A DNA stretch of 64,000 nt from Endozoicomonas elysicola (GTDB lineage Bacteria; Pseudomonadota; Gammaproteobacteria; Pseudomonadales; Endozoicomonadaceae). Each line of letters starts with the position of its first letter. The first letter of the stretch is position 1. Position numbers and translations under genes: made by a program. The notes below the pieces were generated by a model. The model saw only the letters and a program-made list of their open reading frames with translations. It ran no database searches and was not told the origin of the DNA. Of the stretch, positions 7,409-16,627 are shown one piece after another. The stretch is taken from assembly GCF_000710775.1 (NCBI RefSeq), contig NZ_JOJP01000001.1, positions 1,627,825 through 1,691,824 on the forward strand. Direction: 5' to 3'.

Positions 7409-9700
7409 TTAGCCCGCGTTTAGTTGTAACTCAGTTGATGGTTTTTCTGCAGAGCCTTCCGCCAGGCTTTGAACATTCAGAAGGAATATCCTTTCTGGCT
7501 CGAGTCCACCCTCATCAATCAGATAATCCTTGATCTCCCGGGCTCTATCTATAGCCAGTTGTCGCATGGCATGTTCGTTAAATGGCCATTGTGTCAGCAG
7601 TTGTCTGGTTACCACATCTGTTGTTGAGTCCTGAACATCAATATCCAGAGTTTCAGTGGAGCTCATGTTCTCTACTATTTGCTGCAGCAAACGTAAGCGG
7701 GTCTCGTCATCCATAGTGGATAAGACCAGTTTCTCGGGAACCGGCTTTTTCTGTTCATGGAGCTCTCTTGCCCATTGGCGAGTGAGTTCTTTATCCAACA
7801 GTGATTTTGCCACCATAGGCCAGTCTGAATCCTTTGCGGTTTTACCGGATACTTCCAGTTGCAAACCCGGTCTATCCCGCAGAGCTTTCGCCAGCTTATC
7901 CAGAGACTCAATTTGTTCTGAGCGGTTGATATTGAAATTTCCCGGTTCAAAGTTCACAAACTTCATCTCTTCAGCATCACCACCAACCAGAGAAGCCAGT
8001 AGATCAAATGGTGCAGAAATAATGTTGGTAATCAGGTTAAACAGGGCTGTGCGGATGACTGGGCCTAATTCAAACTCCGGATTGTCAAGATCACCGGAAA
8101 CCGGCAGGGTGATATCAATTTGTCCATTTCTGTCTTTAAGCAGTGCCAGGGCAAGGCGAATGGGAAGATCTACTGCTTCATTGCTGTTTACCCGGCTACC
8201 GAGCAGTAATTTGTCCAGCAGCATCTGGTTAGTGGCAAAAAGCTGGTGATCTTTGATCTGGTAGTTCAGATCCAGATGCAGTCGTCCCTTGCGAATGGTA
8301 TAGCCAGCAAAACGACCGGAGTACGGTGTTAATGTTGTCAGTTCTACATTGGTAAACGACATTGCCAGATCAGCCATATCCATAGGCGAAGATGGGTTGA
8401 TGGCACCTCTTATGGTGACTGGTGCGTAACGATCAACACGTCCATCGATTTTGATGGTTGCCGGTTTCTGGCTTTGGGTGTCAAAGCCATCGACTTCACC
8501 GTTCAGGTTTACAATCGGTGTGGCAAATCCTGGTTGGAAAGAGCGGTCCGAGAAGTCCATCGCTCCGTTTTCAATCGTCAGCCTGTTGATCGCAAGGCTG
8601 AACTCAGGGACTGTATTTTCAGAAAGTGCGTTATTGGTTGTCTCTTTTTTATTGTTCTCCTCGCTCTCGTTTACCGATTTAATCAGGCTGGCCAGATTGA
8701 CTTGCAGTTTCTCATCCACGGCAACGACTGCTGTCGGGGCAGCTAGCTGTAGCTGATCGATGTTTAGACGGTTACTCTGTTGTTGATAGCTGAGCTGGTT
8801 TAGCTGCAGTTGCAGCCAACTCGCAAAGGTGTCTCCAGTACGAACATCGTCGAGTTGCAGCTGGTCGATGGTGATATCACTAATGACCTGTAATCCGGAT
8901 TCTTGTTGCCAGTTAACGGTCGCCTGAGTATTGAAGGTGCCACTCATCAGATCTATATAGGTAAAGCGGTTAACAATGGGTTGGAAATCGGTCAGATTTA
9001 TTTGGTTTAGTTGAATGGATGCAGAGGCAGTAGTTTCAGAGAGGTGTTCTGACAAATCTAATGTAATCTGACTGTGTATTTCAGCGCCTTTATTTAACCG
9101 GGTGCTGAAATTGATCTCTGAATGAGCTGCAGGCCAGCCGAGTGCTGTCCCATATATATTGAGCTGGTCAATATTTAAAAAGAGTGGAAGGCCGTCATTA
9201 GTAAACTGATGATCGGTGAATCGGAACTTGCCATGTTCAATAGCAACCTGATTAACAGTAAATTGCAAAGAGGTTTCTGAAGATGGTTCCAAAGTCTCTT
9301 TTGATGTCTCTTCTTCGTCAGAGTCTTTCAGTAGCCTCGCAAAACTATGTTGTCCATCCTCATTAAGCGCGAACTGACTTTCCGGGCTTTCGATCAGAAT
9401 TTTATCCAGCCTTACTTCACGAATATTTCCTTCAGGAACTATAGCTCGCTTCAAGTCTTTCCAGGAGAGGTCTACCGAAGTGGAAGCCAGTTTTAATGTG
9501 TCCTGAATATCAACGGCAATCAGGGTCAGGTTCAGTGTCAGGGGATTGAAATAAACCGCTCCGAGTTTCACCTCTTTAGTGAGCAGCTGATTTCCAAACA
9601 GAATAATGCCAGTGTGTAGAAGTGGAGGCACAGCAACAAAGCCGACGATGGTGTATGCGGCCACTGTTTTAAGAATGTATGAAACCAGCTTCCTGATCAT
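7409..9700 (-). CDS. DUF748 (AsmA-like) membrane-anchored protein
   Basis: 763 residues with one N-terminal membrane segment (about 8-35), then long beta-rich repeats typical of AsmA/DUF748 proteins that span the periplasm and are linked to envelope lipid traffic. 'IRKGRLHLDLNYQIKDHQLF' and the C-terminal 'RAREIKDYLIDEGGLEPERI' are characteristic; the latter is a short OmpA-like tail. It is upstream partner of the O-acetyltransferase. Function is inferred at family level only. Confidence 0.85.
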   Translation of the reverse strand: MIRKLVSYILKTVAAYTIVGFVAVPPLLHTGIILFGNQLLTKEVKLGAVYFNPLTLNLTLIAVDIQDTLKLASTSVDLSWKDLKRAIVPEGNIREVRLDKILIESPESQFALNEDGQHSFARLLKDSDEEETSKETLEPSSETSLQFTVNQVAIEHGKFRFTDHQFTNDGLPLFLNIDQLNIYGTALGWPAAHSEINFSTRLNKGAEIHSQITLDLSEHLSETTASASIQLNQINLTDFQPIVNRFTYIDLMSGTFNTQATVNWQQESGLQVISDITIDQLQLDDVRTGDTFASWLQLQLNQLSYQQQSNRLNIDQLQLAAPTAVVAVDEKLQVNLASLIKSVNESEENNKKETTNNALSENTVPEFSLAINRLTIENGAMDFSDRSFQPGFATPIVNLNGEVDGFDTQSQKPATIKIDGRVDRYAPVTIRGAINPSSPMDMADLAMSFTNVELTTLTPYSGRFAGYTIRKGRLHLDLNYQIKDHQLFATNQMLLDKLLLGSRVNSNEAVDLPIRLALALLKDRNGQIDITLPVSGDLDNPEFELGPVIRTALFNLITNIISAPFDLLASLVGGDAEEMKFVNFEPGNFNINRSEQIESLDKLAKALRDRPGLQLEVSGKTAKDSDWPMVAKSLLDKELTRQWARELHEQKKPVPEKLVLSTMDDETRLRLLQQIVENMSSTETLDIDVQDSTTDVVTRQLLTQWPFNEHAMRQLAIDRAREIKDYLIDEGGLEPERIFLLNVQSLAEGSAEKPSTELQLNAG

Positions 9701-9834
9701 GGTGTGTGTCGACTATAAAAATTACAGGTTGGGTAGGTCTGTTGACGTTTCGTTGCGTGCTCAGTGCACCCTCGGCTCTCTTAAGGTGAGGCAGAGGGCT
9801 GAAAGTACCTGAAGTGGTTGGACGATGAGTCAAA

Positions 9835-9857
9835 CCTGCCTGATGATATCAGGCAGG
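9835..9857. terminator. Hairpin downstream of tpm
   Basis: Perfect 10-bp stem, CCTGCCTGAT (9835-9844) and ATCAGGCAGG (9848-9857), with a 3-nt loop, 45 nt after the tpm stop on the minus strand. Only a short T-run follows, so it may act as a terminator or as a 3'-end stabiliser. Confidence 0.5.
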
Positions 9858-9902
9858 AGAAGGGATTGGTATTCAGAAGTCAGGAGTTTTTCTGGCTAAA
9901 GG

Positions 9903-10553
9903 CTACTTCCGGTCAAGCTTGAACACGTGCTCTGTAATGACTTTCAAGCCTTGGGCTTGCTTACGCGGCGAGGGTTTTGTATCCCGTGTTTCAAGCAGGT
10001 CAATCTCGAAATATTCACCATAGAGCTCCTTGACACGAGCAGGTGGAATACTGAATGGAGGAGGTGCTGCTGCGGTATCGTCATACTCAACAGTGATCAG
10101 CAGGATTTGCTCAATATCCGGTGCAATGTGCAGCAGCTGCTCTATGTAAGGTTTTTGCATGTCTGGTGGGAGTGCAATCAGAGCGGCCCGGTCATAAACA
10201 AATCTGGCAGGTACACTGTCTTCTGCAAGAGTGAAATAATCGCCCTGAATGATAGCGAGTCGATCGCCGGACCAGTATTCATGCTCTCCAGCATTATGCC
10301 TGGTATGATCAAGATTCTGTTCTGTAAAAAAAGCATCCACAGCAATTTCGCTCAACTCGGAACCGAGAACAAAGTGTCCCTGTTTATGGAGCTCAGCCAT
10401 ATCAAGGCTTTTACCGCACAGTGGAACGAACACCATATCCTTTGGCATTGCCCTTATTTTTGGCCAGTGTTTGATGAGCATGGGGTTGGCCTGATCAAGA
10501 TGGAAGCCAATGTTATTGCTCTCCCAGTGAGACCGCCAGTTAATATCGTCCAT
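9903..10553 (-). CDS. tpm: Thiopurine S-methyltransferase
   Basis: SAM-dependent methyltransferase of the TPMT family (in bacteria linked to thiopurine and to selenium or tellurium methylation). Motifs: N-terminal 'WRSHWESNNIGFH', the SAM loop 'FVPLCGKSLDM', and 'YDRAALIALPP'. I start at ATG 10553 (MDDINWRSHW), giving 216 residues, the usual family length. A GTG at 10586 would add 11 residues without a ribosome binding site. It is divergent from the kinase-like gene. Confidence 0.92.
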   Translation of the reverse strand: MDDINWRSHWESNNIGFHLDQANPMLIKHWPKIRAMPKDMVFVPLCGKSLDMAELHKQGHFVLGSELSEIAVDAFFTEQNLDHTRHNAGEHEYWSGDRLAIIQGDYFTLAEDSVPARFVYDRAALIALPPDMQKPYIEQLLHIAPDIEQILLITVEYDDTAAAPPPFSIPPARVKELYGEYFEIDLLETRDTKPSPRKQAQGLKVITEHVFKLDRK

Positions 10554-10706
10554 TGCTATTGATATCCCGTTATCATGGTAGGACACTGAGTCAGATGCTT
10601 TTGTATTACAAATAACAACAATACCGGCTGTCAGCAGGAAGATAAATAGCTGAGTCTATTTCATGGTCAGCTCTCCACGCTGAAGTCGTGCATACAAGGT
10701 AGCAGA

Positions 10707-11435
10707 ATGCAACTGATTCTGATTGAAGGGACTCACGGAACCGGTAAATCAACGTTGGGTAAGGCTCTGGCTAAGAAGCTGGAGTCTATAGGTAAGTTGG
10801 TTTCACTGTACGATGAATATGACCGGTCAAATCCCATCGAGACCTGGGCGATCAATATGATGCGCAAGAGCCTTTTCGAGCAAAGGGCTTACCTTTCCGG
10901 TGAAAATATATTTCAGCAGCACTTGAGTGACCCAACCGTAGATACTTCCGGGCAGTGGATGACGTTGAGTGAACAGTTGATTGAAGCGCCTGAGCGGATT
11001 GTTATTTTTGTGGGGAAATTCTGGCAGAACTGTATGATGCCCTGGTTTTTTCACGATGTTCCGATCGATCAAATCCTGACGCATCATCAGAAACTCTGTG
11101 AGTCAGTCATATCAGCTAAACCTCTACTGGTTTTTCTTTCCTGCAGCGATATGACAGAGGGGCATAAACCACTGGTTGATCGTGGTGAACTATTATCGCC
11201 CATGCTGTTAAGCCTATATGGCTCATCTTTCTGGTCTCGCGAACACATGTCTGAGGGCTCAATGCAGGGTAAGGGAGAATATTACCTGCAGCAGTGGCAG
11301 GGGGTTCTAAAGCAGCTCTATCGGGATGTTCCTTTTTCCCGACTGGAGTATCCTGATGCATGGAAGCAGTGGTCAGATGACAGTAGGTTTCAGGATAAAA
11401 TATTTGCTGAAATAACCAAGATGATCCGGGAATAA
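10707..11435 (+). CDS. P-loop NTPase, kinase-like, substrate unknown
   Basis: 242 residues. Walker A motif GTHGTGKST at residues 8-16, followed by 'LGKALAKKLESIG', typical of deoxynucleoside/thymidylate-like or small-molecule kinases. 'LVDRGELLSPMLLSLYG' could be part of the lid or phosphate-contact region. There is no signal peptide. I cannot assign a substrate. It converges on the COG0523 gene with only 12 nt between stops and a shared hairpin. Confidence 0.7.
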   Translation: MQLILIEGTHGTGKSTLGKALAKKLESIGKLVSLYDEYDRSNPIETWAINMMRKSLFEQRAYLSGENIFQQHLSDPTVDTSGQWMTLSEQLIEAPERIVIFVGKFWQNCMMPWFFHDVPIDQILTHHQKLCESVISAKPLLVFLSCSDMTEGHKPLVDRGELLSPMLLSLYGSSFWSREHMSEGSMQGKGEYYLQQWQGVLKQLYRDVPFSRLEYPDAWKQWSDDSRFQDKIFAEITKMIRE

Positions 11436-11440
11436 AAACA

Positions 11441-11461
11441 AACCGGCTTAAGCTGCCGGTT
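11441..11461. terminator. Hairpin shared by convergent genes
   Basis: AACCGGC (11441-11447) and GCCGGTT (11455-11461) with a 7-nt loop that contains the stop codon of the minus-strand gene. On the minus strand it is followed by GTTTGTTTTTATT, so it looks like an intrinsic terminator for the COG0523 gene. Confidence 0.65.
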
Positions 11462-12464
11462 GGTATATGATGGTGTTCTGTAATTGAGCTTCAAACTCAT
11501 CCCAGTCCATGGGTGCATTGCTGATGATCTCCAGCCGACTGTCCGGGCTTTCTTCAATTTCAATAATACTGACAACCCCATCCTGCATATTAAATCCTCT
11601 TACGCCCTGATCGGTTTTTGCTACCGCCTTCAGCCGCTGGGCAGTTTGAGCGTGGATCAATGAGAACAGACGGTCAAATGAGAATGATGCACTTTCAGAA
11701 AACAGCCAGCCGCAGCTGAAATGATTCTGGCCTTTGTTCTCCTTGCGGAGAAACAGCTGACCTTCAGGCAGTTTGAGTTCCACGGGTTCAGTGGGGTCTT
11801 GATGAGGGCTTTTGTGAGCATGATGAGCTTTAGGATTAACGGCTACACGATCACTGTGGGGAAGATTCAGCCATTCCACTGATAACTCACCCTGCTTGAC
11901 CCAGGCAGTGACAGGCTTAGGCTGTGGCAATTGGTCTGCAAACAGCTCAAAATGTTTTCGGTCATCTTCGCAGGACAAGTCTGTTTTATTGGCTACTAAA
12001 ACATCGGCCAGATGAATCTGATCCCGGAAATTGTCATTTTCAAGGTGTCGGGCATCGTCAAGGTTTCGCGGATCCACAAGGCAGATACTGGCTTCCAGGC
12101 TTAAAATCTCCTGATAATATTCCCCTTGAAGTGTGTTGATAATTTCCTGTGGATGTCCCAGCCCTGTTGGCTCAATCAACAGGCGGTCCGGCTTGCTGCG
12201 GGCAATCAGCATATTGAGACCAATCTGCATGGGTAGCCCTGCCACACAGCACATACAGCCACCGGGCACTTCTCGCACTACAACATCATTGCGCGCAGAG
12301 GATCCCTGTAGAAGAGCGCCATCGATACCGATTTCACCAAACTCGTTAACCAGTACAGCCCAAGTCTCATTTTCGGGTTTCTGCTTGAGAAGGTGGAGAA
12401 TGGCAGTGGTTTTTCCGGAGCCCAGAAACCCCGTGATCAAATTGGTTGGAATTTTTTTCTGCAT
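11448..12464 (-). CDS. COG0523 (CobW/YeiR-type) metal-handling GTPase
   Basis: 338 residues. Walker A GFLGSGKTT at about residue 12, the family-defining metal motif GGCMCC (CxCC) near residue 70, 'IEPTGLGHP', and 'VANKTDL' as the guanine-specificity motif. A histidine-rich linker (KAHHAHKSPHQD) adds to metal binding. COG0523 proteins deliver zinc or other metals under limitation. The neighbours do not tell which metal, and no Zur-like site is evident upstream. Confidence 0.9.
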   Translation of the reverse strand: MQKKIPTNLITGFLGSGKTTAILHLLKQKPENETWAVLVNEFGEIGIDGALLQGSSARNDVVVREVPGGCMCCVAGLPMQIGLNMLIARSKPDRLLIEPTGLGHPQEIINTLQGEYYQEILSLEASICLVDPRNLDDARHLENDNFRDQIHLADVLVANKTDLSCEDDRKHFELFADQLPQPKPVTAWVKQGELSVEWLNLPHSDRVAVNPKAHHAHKSPHQDPTEPVELKLPEGQLFLRKENKGQNHFSCGWLFSESASFSFDRLFSLIHAQTAQRLKAVAKTDQGVRGFNMQDGVVSIIEIEESPDSRLEIISNAPMDWDEFEAQLQNTIIYQPAA

Positions 12465-12668
12465 TGTAATAACAGCCCTGCAATTTTCTGGAATAGTACT
12501 GTGAATTATAAAGGTAAGTTAAAGAATATGTTTTTTACATTTACAACGTCGGCCCTTAAATAAGTGCTTTCCTGACCTGAGGCCGTGCTATCTTGATTGC
12601 TCAGAAGCGTAGCTATCAGTCTTGTATGCCGGGTCAGGGCTCCTGAGTATCAAATAGGATTTCTAATA

Positions 12669-13718
12669 ATGAGTACTCCCAGTGTAGCGTCTGAAGGCTG
12701 TTGTCTCAGAAACCGCTTTTCATTCTCGGGCAGTGGGTGGAAAGATACAGGAGGGTATTTATCGAAAACAGTAACCGTTAAGACCGATACTGAAGGAAAG
12801 CTTTCTAAAGAAAAGGAGATTGAGGTTCAAAATAATGTGGAAATAGAGCTTTTCTCCAAGAAACTTATTTTTAGAACTATTAATAAATTGATCAATGCAG
12901 ACATTACTTCAGAATTAAGAAGTGATCTGAAAGAATTGAAAAAATACATGGGTAAATTTGATGATAATTTGGCTGACTTGGTCGGAATTAAGCTTAGACC
13001 ATACCAGGTTGCCCTAGCACCAGGTGAGGAAAATGGAAAAGAATACCAAAGATTCATGATACAGGCAGTTGATGAAGTAGCGAATGATATTGAGGGTTTT
13101 TATGAGAGGGCGAAGGTTGTTGTAGTTAAAAAGACTTCCTCTCTTCTTGGGGCAATGCCTCCATTTTTCTTTGATCTACTGTCTCAGCATCGTTATGAGG
13201 CTCAGCAGAACTTACCCGATGAAGACAGTTTTTTTGTTAACCCTACCCTGATTGAAAAGTATCCAGAAAAGTACCAAATTCAGCGGCTTGGCATGCAAGT
13301 TGCACAATGGGGATTTGGTATTGGTTTGGTTGTTGTAGGGTCATACAGCGTGGCTTCTACAGTTGTCATTATGCTGAACAAAGGGGACACGGCAGCGCTT
13401 TTTAATTTATTGGTGAGTACCGCAATGAACCAGCATAACATGACGAAAGCGGAAGCTGTTGACAGAATACAGTCAGACCCTGATTTTGTGACCACCCTTG
13501 GCAACGGCTCTGAACCTAAAATGGATGGCTCACTTTTAGGTAATTTTGGGGGGGCTGAGAAAGCGATGATTATGTCAGCTCTTGCTCTGGCAAATCAGTT
13601 TCACCTTACAGAATATGTTGGCCAGGCAGGGGCAATGACTTTGGTAAAATTGAAAAGGACCGCTGTTACTGTTCTGGGCTCTGCTTTCGATGCATGCTGT
13701 CGTCGTGCCTTAAGATGA
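12669..13718 (+). CDS. Unknown membrane-associated protein
   Basis: 349 residues from ATG 12669 (MSTPSVASEG), which has AGGA about 10 nt upstream; the frame also reaches back to a TTG at 12597 without support. The N-terminal half is charged and helical (KELKKYMGKFDDNLADLVG). A hydrophobic segment lies around residues 215-245 (FGIGLVVVGSYSVASTVVIM), and the tail has a cysteine pair and basic residues (ACCRRALR). Base composition is AT-richer than the flanking housekeeping genes. I do not recognise a family; species-restricted gene likely. Confidence 0.65.
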   Translation: MSTPSVASEGCCLRNRFSFSGSGWKDTGGYLSKTVTVKTDTEGKLSKEKEIEVQNNVEIELFSKKLIFRTINKLINADITSELRSDLKELKKYMGKFDDNLADLVGIKLRPYQVALAPGEENGKEYQRFMIQAVDEVANDIEGFYERAKVVVVKKTSSLLGAMPPFFFDLLSQHRYEAQQNLPDEDSFFVNPTLIEKYPEKYQIQRLGMQVAQWGFGIGLVVVGSYSVASTVVIMLNKGDTAALFNLLVSTAMNQHNMTKAEAVDRIQSDPDFVTTLGNGSEPKMDGSLLGNFGGAEKAMIMSALALANQFHLTEYVGQAGAMTLVKLKRTAVTVLGSAFDACCRRALR

Positions 13719-14024
13719 GTGGGTGGGGATTGCCATTATACTGGCACTGAATATTGCTCTGGGTAAAAAGGAAAAGGCCTAATACAAACTTAACTCAGGC
13801 CAAAAAAACTCTATTAGCGCTTTCTTCTTGCATCCCTGATGATGAATCCGGCAACACCACCCGCAACAATGACTGTTGCTACAACTACTAGGACCCCTGC
13901 AATGACGACTGTGTCGAGATACATAACCTATTCCTTTTTATTGGTTGTTTTATAAAAGATCTGTATCTCGTTAGGTTAAGGGGTAGTCAGAAAAAATGAT
14001 TGATGCAGATCAATCAGGTTGGCT
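13719..14024. other. Intergenic region with one small gene
   Basis: Apart from the 36-codon membrane peptide gene at 13,814-13,924 and its ribosome binding site, I see no further structure here. Confidence 0.5.
13814..13924 (-). CDS. Small single-pass membrane peptide (36 residues)
   Basis: ATG 13924 is preceded by AAGGA with a 7-nt spacer. The peptide starts MYLDTVV and is then almost wholly Val/Ala/Gly/Ile for about 24 residues, ending in a positively charged tail (IIRDARRKR). This is a classic single transmembrane helix with N-out/C-in topology by the positive-inside rule. It is below usual annotation length limits. The good ribosome binding site, clean hydrophobicity and basic tail argue that it is a real small protein; function is unknown. 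Confidence 0.65.
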   Translation of the reverse strand: MYLDTVVIAGVLVVVATVIVAGGVAGFIIRDARRKR

Positions 14025-15254
14025 TCAGGAAGCCTGCCTGACAATCTCAGCTGCTGCATTGGCGAGCACTTCACACCCGATGATCAAATCCTCTTCGCTG
14101 GTGTCTTCATCAAAACTGTGGCTGATCCCCCCAATACTGGGAACCAGCAGCATCCCTGACGGCATGACATGAGAAAAAATTCCGGTGTCGTGTATTGCGC
14201 CGCTGGACATGACCTGCCAGTTGTTTGGGCAGTGCTGCTGGGCTATATGACAAAGTACTTCCTGCACTTTTCCATCCAGACGAACAGGCGCGATATCCGT
14301 TTCTTTTTCAATCTGTATTTCAACTTTCAAATCTTTCTGCAGGGCTTTTGCCATTTGCCATAATGCCTGTTCCATCCGGTCCAGCTGAGCTGGTGAAGGG
14401 TCTCTGAACTGGAGCGTCATAATGGCTTTACCGGGAATAACCGAGACAGCTCCGGGATCAAATTCAGCATGCCCAATGGTCCAGACTGATTGTTTCGTCC
14501 CAGTCTGGCGGAATCGGCGATTGAGAATGGTGGCAAACTCCATCATGGCCATACCGGCATCCCTTCGCATGGCCATTGGAGTTGAACCTGCGTGGTTACT
14601 TTCGCCGAAGAATGAAATTTCAAACTCACGACAACCGGATATCTGGTTAACGATCCCTACCTGCTTTTGTGAGATATCAAGTCTGGGGCCTTGTTCAATA
14701 TGAATACTGAGGTAGGCAAGGTAGCGTTCAGGGTCATATTGCTCACTGTTGCCATCCAGACTGACTGCCTTTAAAGCATCTTCCAGACGGAAACCATCAG
14801 CTCGAATTGCGGTATTGATCACCTGCGGCTGTAATTGCCCCAGAAACCCTTTGCAGCCAAGAAAATCATGGAAGGTATTCTCTTCATCAGCCCAGGATGC
14901 AATATCTATTGACAAGTGTGCGGTATCCGGGTTCTCCGCGAGAGCGCTGTAGACCTCAAGTGCACAGATAACGCCATAGGCACCATCCAGCCAGCCTCCA
15001 ATGGGCTGAGTGTCGGTGTGGGAACCTATTAATAAGGTTCGGGCAGACTTTTTTGAATAACCAATAACGTTTCCAAGGCCATCAATCTGGGCACTCAGGC
15101 CAGCACTGGTCATTTTCTCCCGCAACCAGTATCTGGAGTCCATGTCAGCCTTGGAGTACATCTGTCGAACGACTCCGGTTTTGTATTGTCCGAACTTTCT
15201 AAGCTCGTAAAGGTTATTGAGCAGGCGGTCTGGATTTATAGACACTGACTTCAT
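14025..15254 (-). CDS. M20-family amidohydrolase (N-carbamoyl-amino-acid hydrolase/allantoate amidohydrolase type)
   Basis: 409 residues, the usual length for the hydantoinase/carbamoylase family. Metal ligands are visible: 'GSHTDTQP' (His), 'GWLDGAYGV' (Asp), 'WADEENTF' (Glu-Glu) and 'HIEQGPRL'. The dimerisation region carries 'SNHAGSTPM'. It cleaves a carbamoyl or amide group from an amino-acid-like substrate and releases ammonia (and CO2). The substrate (N-carbamoyl amino acid, allantoate, ureidoglycolate or beta-ureidopropionate) cannot be chosen from sequence. No purine or pyrimidine catabolic genes flank it. Confidence 0.88.
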   Translation of the reverse strand: MKSVSINPDRLLNNLYELRKFGQYKTGVVRQMYSKADMDSRYWLREKMTSAGLSAQIDGLGNVIGYSKKSARTLLIGSHTDTQPIGGWLDGAYGVICALEVYSALAENPDTAHLSIDIASWADEENTFHDFLGCKGFLGQLQPQVINTAIRADGFRLEDALKAVSLDGNSEQYDPERYLAYLSIHIEQGPRLDISQKQVGIVNQISGCREFEISFFGESNHAGSTPMAMRRDAGMAMMEFATILNRRFRQTGTKQSVWTIGHAEFDPGAVSVIPGKAIMTLQFRDPSPAQLDRMEQALWQMAKALQKDLKVEIQIEKETDIAPVRLDGKVQEVLCHIAQQHCPNNWQVMSSGAIHDTGIFSHVMPSGMLLVPSIGGISHSFDEDTSEEDLIIGCEVLANAAAEIVRQAS

Positions 15255-15421
15255 CGTTCTTATACCGCCCTACTGAAAGGGACACAGAGATAATTTATTG
15301 TTTTTAACGTAGGCTTTACGTGCCACTGAGTGCGACAAGCTTATGTCAACAGGCCTTATACAACGTCATTTTATGCAGAAGTGATGCAAGAGCGTTGAGT
15401 TGGATCAATGGAGATAAACGA

Positions 15422-15488
15422 GGCCAGAAAAAGTTCTGGCCAGAGGTTAGAGGGTTTAAATAGCAGGTTTTAGAGAGCTGAACCTGCT
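15422..15488 (-). terminator. Two hairpins downstream of the membrane-protein gene
   Basis: GGCCAGAA/TTCTGGCC (15422-15429, 15434-15441) and AGCAGGTT/AACCTGCT (15462-15469, 15481-15488) lie just after the stop of the minus-strand gene at 15,502. U-tracts are poor, so I read them as a 3'-end structure with uncertain terminator activity. Confidence 0.4.
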
Positions 15489-15501
15489 GGACTGGCAGGA
15501 A

Positions 15502-16227
15502 TTATAAGTTGCCGGAAATTGTCTGCTGACTGCACCCAAAGATATTTCGGTAAAGTACTCCGAAGGCAATCGTAGACATAGGGATTGTCCAGATCAGGCC
15601 GAGACCCAGTGGAATCATTGCGACTAAATTAATAAGCATAATCACCAGTGTCAGACCGAAAATGGTAAACCAGCGTTTGTTGATGGCTTTTCGAGAGGTC
15701 TCAAGCGCTTCCCAAATGCCCAGGTTCCTATCCACCATGAGAGGAATTGCCAACATATAGGCCACTGACAGATAGATCCCAGGGATGATCAGTAATAAAA
15801 AGCCAACCAATATCAGAATAAGCATCAGCAGGTAAAGACCGAATAGCGGCAGCGTTTTACTGAAGTAGTCAAGCGTCTGTCCAGCTCTAATGGGAGCACT
15901 GACGGCTCGCCGGACCCCAATCATGTAAATACCAGCCCACAGAGGCATAGTGATGGCCAGCATGGTTAACTCAATAATAATTTCCAGTACACCACTTTCT
16001 GGCAAGACAAGAGCGGCCATGGCGACGGCAAGTATTAACAGTATATAAATACCAAAGTAGATTCCCATGGCTAAATGGATAGTCCATTTGGCTCCATGGG
16101 TTTTTTCCCAGGACTCGCTGAGCAGATTACTGATAGAGAGCTGGTAGTCTCCAGCAAGGCCTTTCTCTAATGATCCATAGCCTTCCATGGCTGGCTCAGA
16201 AGGTTGGTTGTCAGGCTTTGATGACAT
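15502..16227 (-). CDS. Multi-pass membrane protein, unknown function
   Basis: 241 residues from ATG 16227; AAGGA lies 6 nt upstream of this ATG but directly abuts the alternative ATG at 16233. An N-terminal soluble segment (about 50 residues, ending SISNLLSESWEKTHGAKW) is followed by about six hydrophobic segments, including 'LLMLILILVGFLLLIIPGIY'. The pattern resembles bacterial integral membrane proteins of the DUF975/BPSS1780 type; I cannot be more precise. Function unknown. Confidence 0.75.
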   Translation of the reverse strand: MSSKPDNQPSEPAMEGYGSLEKGLAGDYQLSISNLLSESWEKTHGAKWTIHLAMGIYFGIYILLILAVAMAALVLPESGVLEIIIELTMLAITMPLWAGIYMIGVRRAVSAPIRAGQTLDYFSKTLPLFGLYLLMLILILVGFLLLIIPGIYLSVAYMLAIPLMVDRNLGIWEALETSRKAINKRWFTIFGLTLVIMLINLVAMIPLGLGLIWTIPMSTIAFGVLYRNIFGCSQQTISGNL

Positions 16228-16294
16228 GTGCATTCCTTTTGCAATGGATATCTGGCAGTAATAAACAATAGTGTAGTCTATATAAGACAGTGAA

Positions 16295-16405
16295 ATGCGC
16301 TCTTATTCAACATGGTTGCTACTCTTTTTTCTGGCAGCAATGATAACGACCTCTGATTATTTTAATAAAGCCTGCGATGGCCAGAGTGGCATTGATTATG
16401 CTTAA
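16295..16405 (+). CDS. Candidate 36-residue peptide with hydrophobic N-terminus
   Basis: ATG 16295, 36 codons. The N-terminus looks like a signal or anchor (STWLLLFFLAAMI) and is followed by a polar tail with one cysteine. The ribosome binding site is weak (AAGACAG), so translation is doubtful. It is recorded because hydrophobic small proteins are easily missed. Confidence 0.25.
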   Translation: MRSYSTWLLLFFLAAMITTSDYFNKACDGQSGIDYA

Positions 16406-16479
16406 ACAGCTCTATCCCTTTTGCATTCTCTCAGGCTTGGAGCTCGGTTAGCTTGTGATAGTTTGATGTATTGGTTGTC

Positions 16480-16575
16480 GGGGGCGTTCTCATAGCTATG
16501 CGACCACTTGATAACACAAACACTCATGCAAGGTGAACGGCGCCGGACCCACAGGGCCTAAAGGCATGGTGGTCA
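16480..16575 (+). repeat. Dispersed intergenic repeat, copy 1
   Basis: It begins GGGGGCGTT and includes GCAAGGTGAACGGCGCCGGA (16,528-16,547) and CATGGTGGT. The same order of blocks, GGGGGCGTT - TTG - CAA - GCAAGGCGAACGGCGCAGGA - ATGGTGGT, occurs on the minus strand at 62,722-62,800. Conserved blocks are separated by diverged spacers of nearly equal length, which points to a structured repeat or RNA element. Confidence 0.6.
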
Positions 16576-16627
16576 CATTTCTAATTGGGAGCGACCCTGA
16601 ATAATGAGTGAACAGCCGTGACATCAA

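Larger units (their letters stand above)
16228..16627. other. Intergenic region with small ORF and dispersed repeat
   Basis: This 400-bp stretch contains the candidate 36-codon ORF at 16,295-16,405 and the dispersed repeat at 16,480-16,575. I see no tRNA or recognised riboswitch. Confidence 0.5.
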
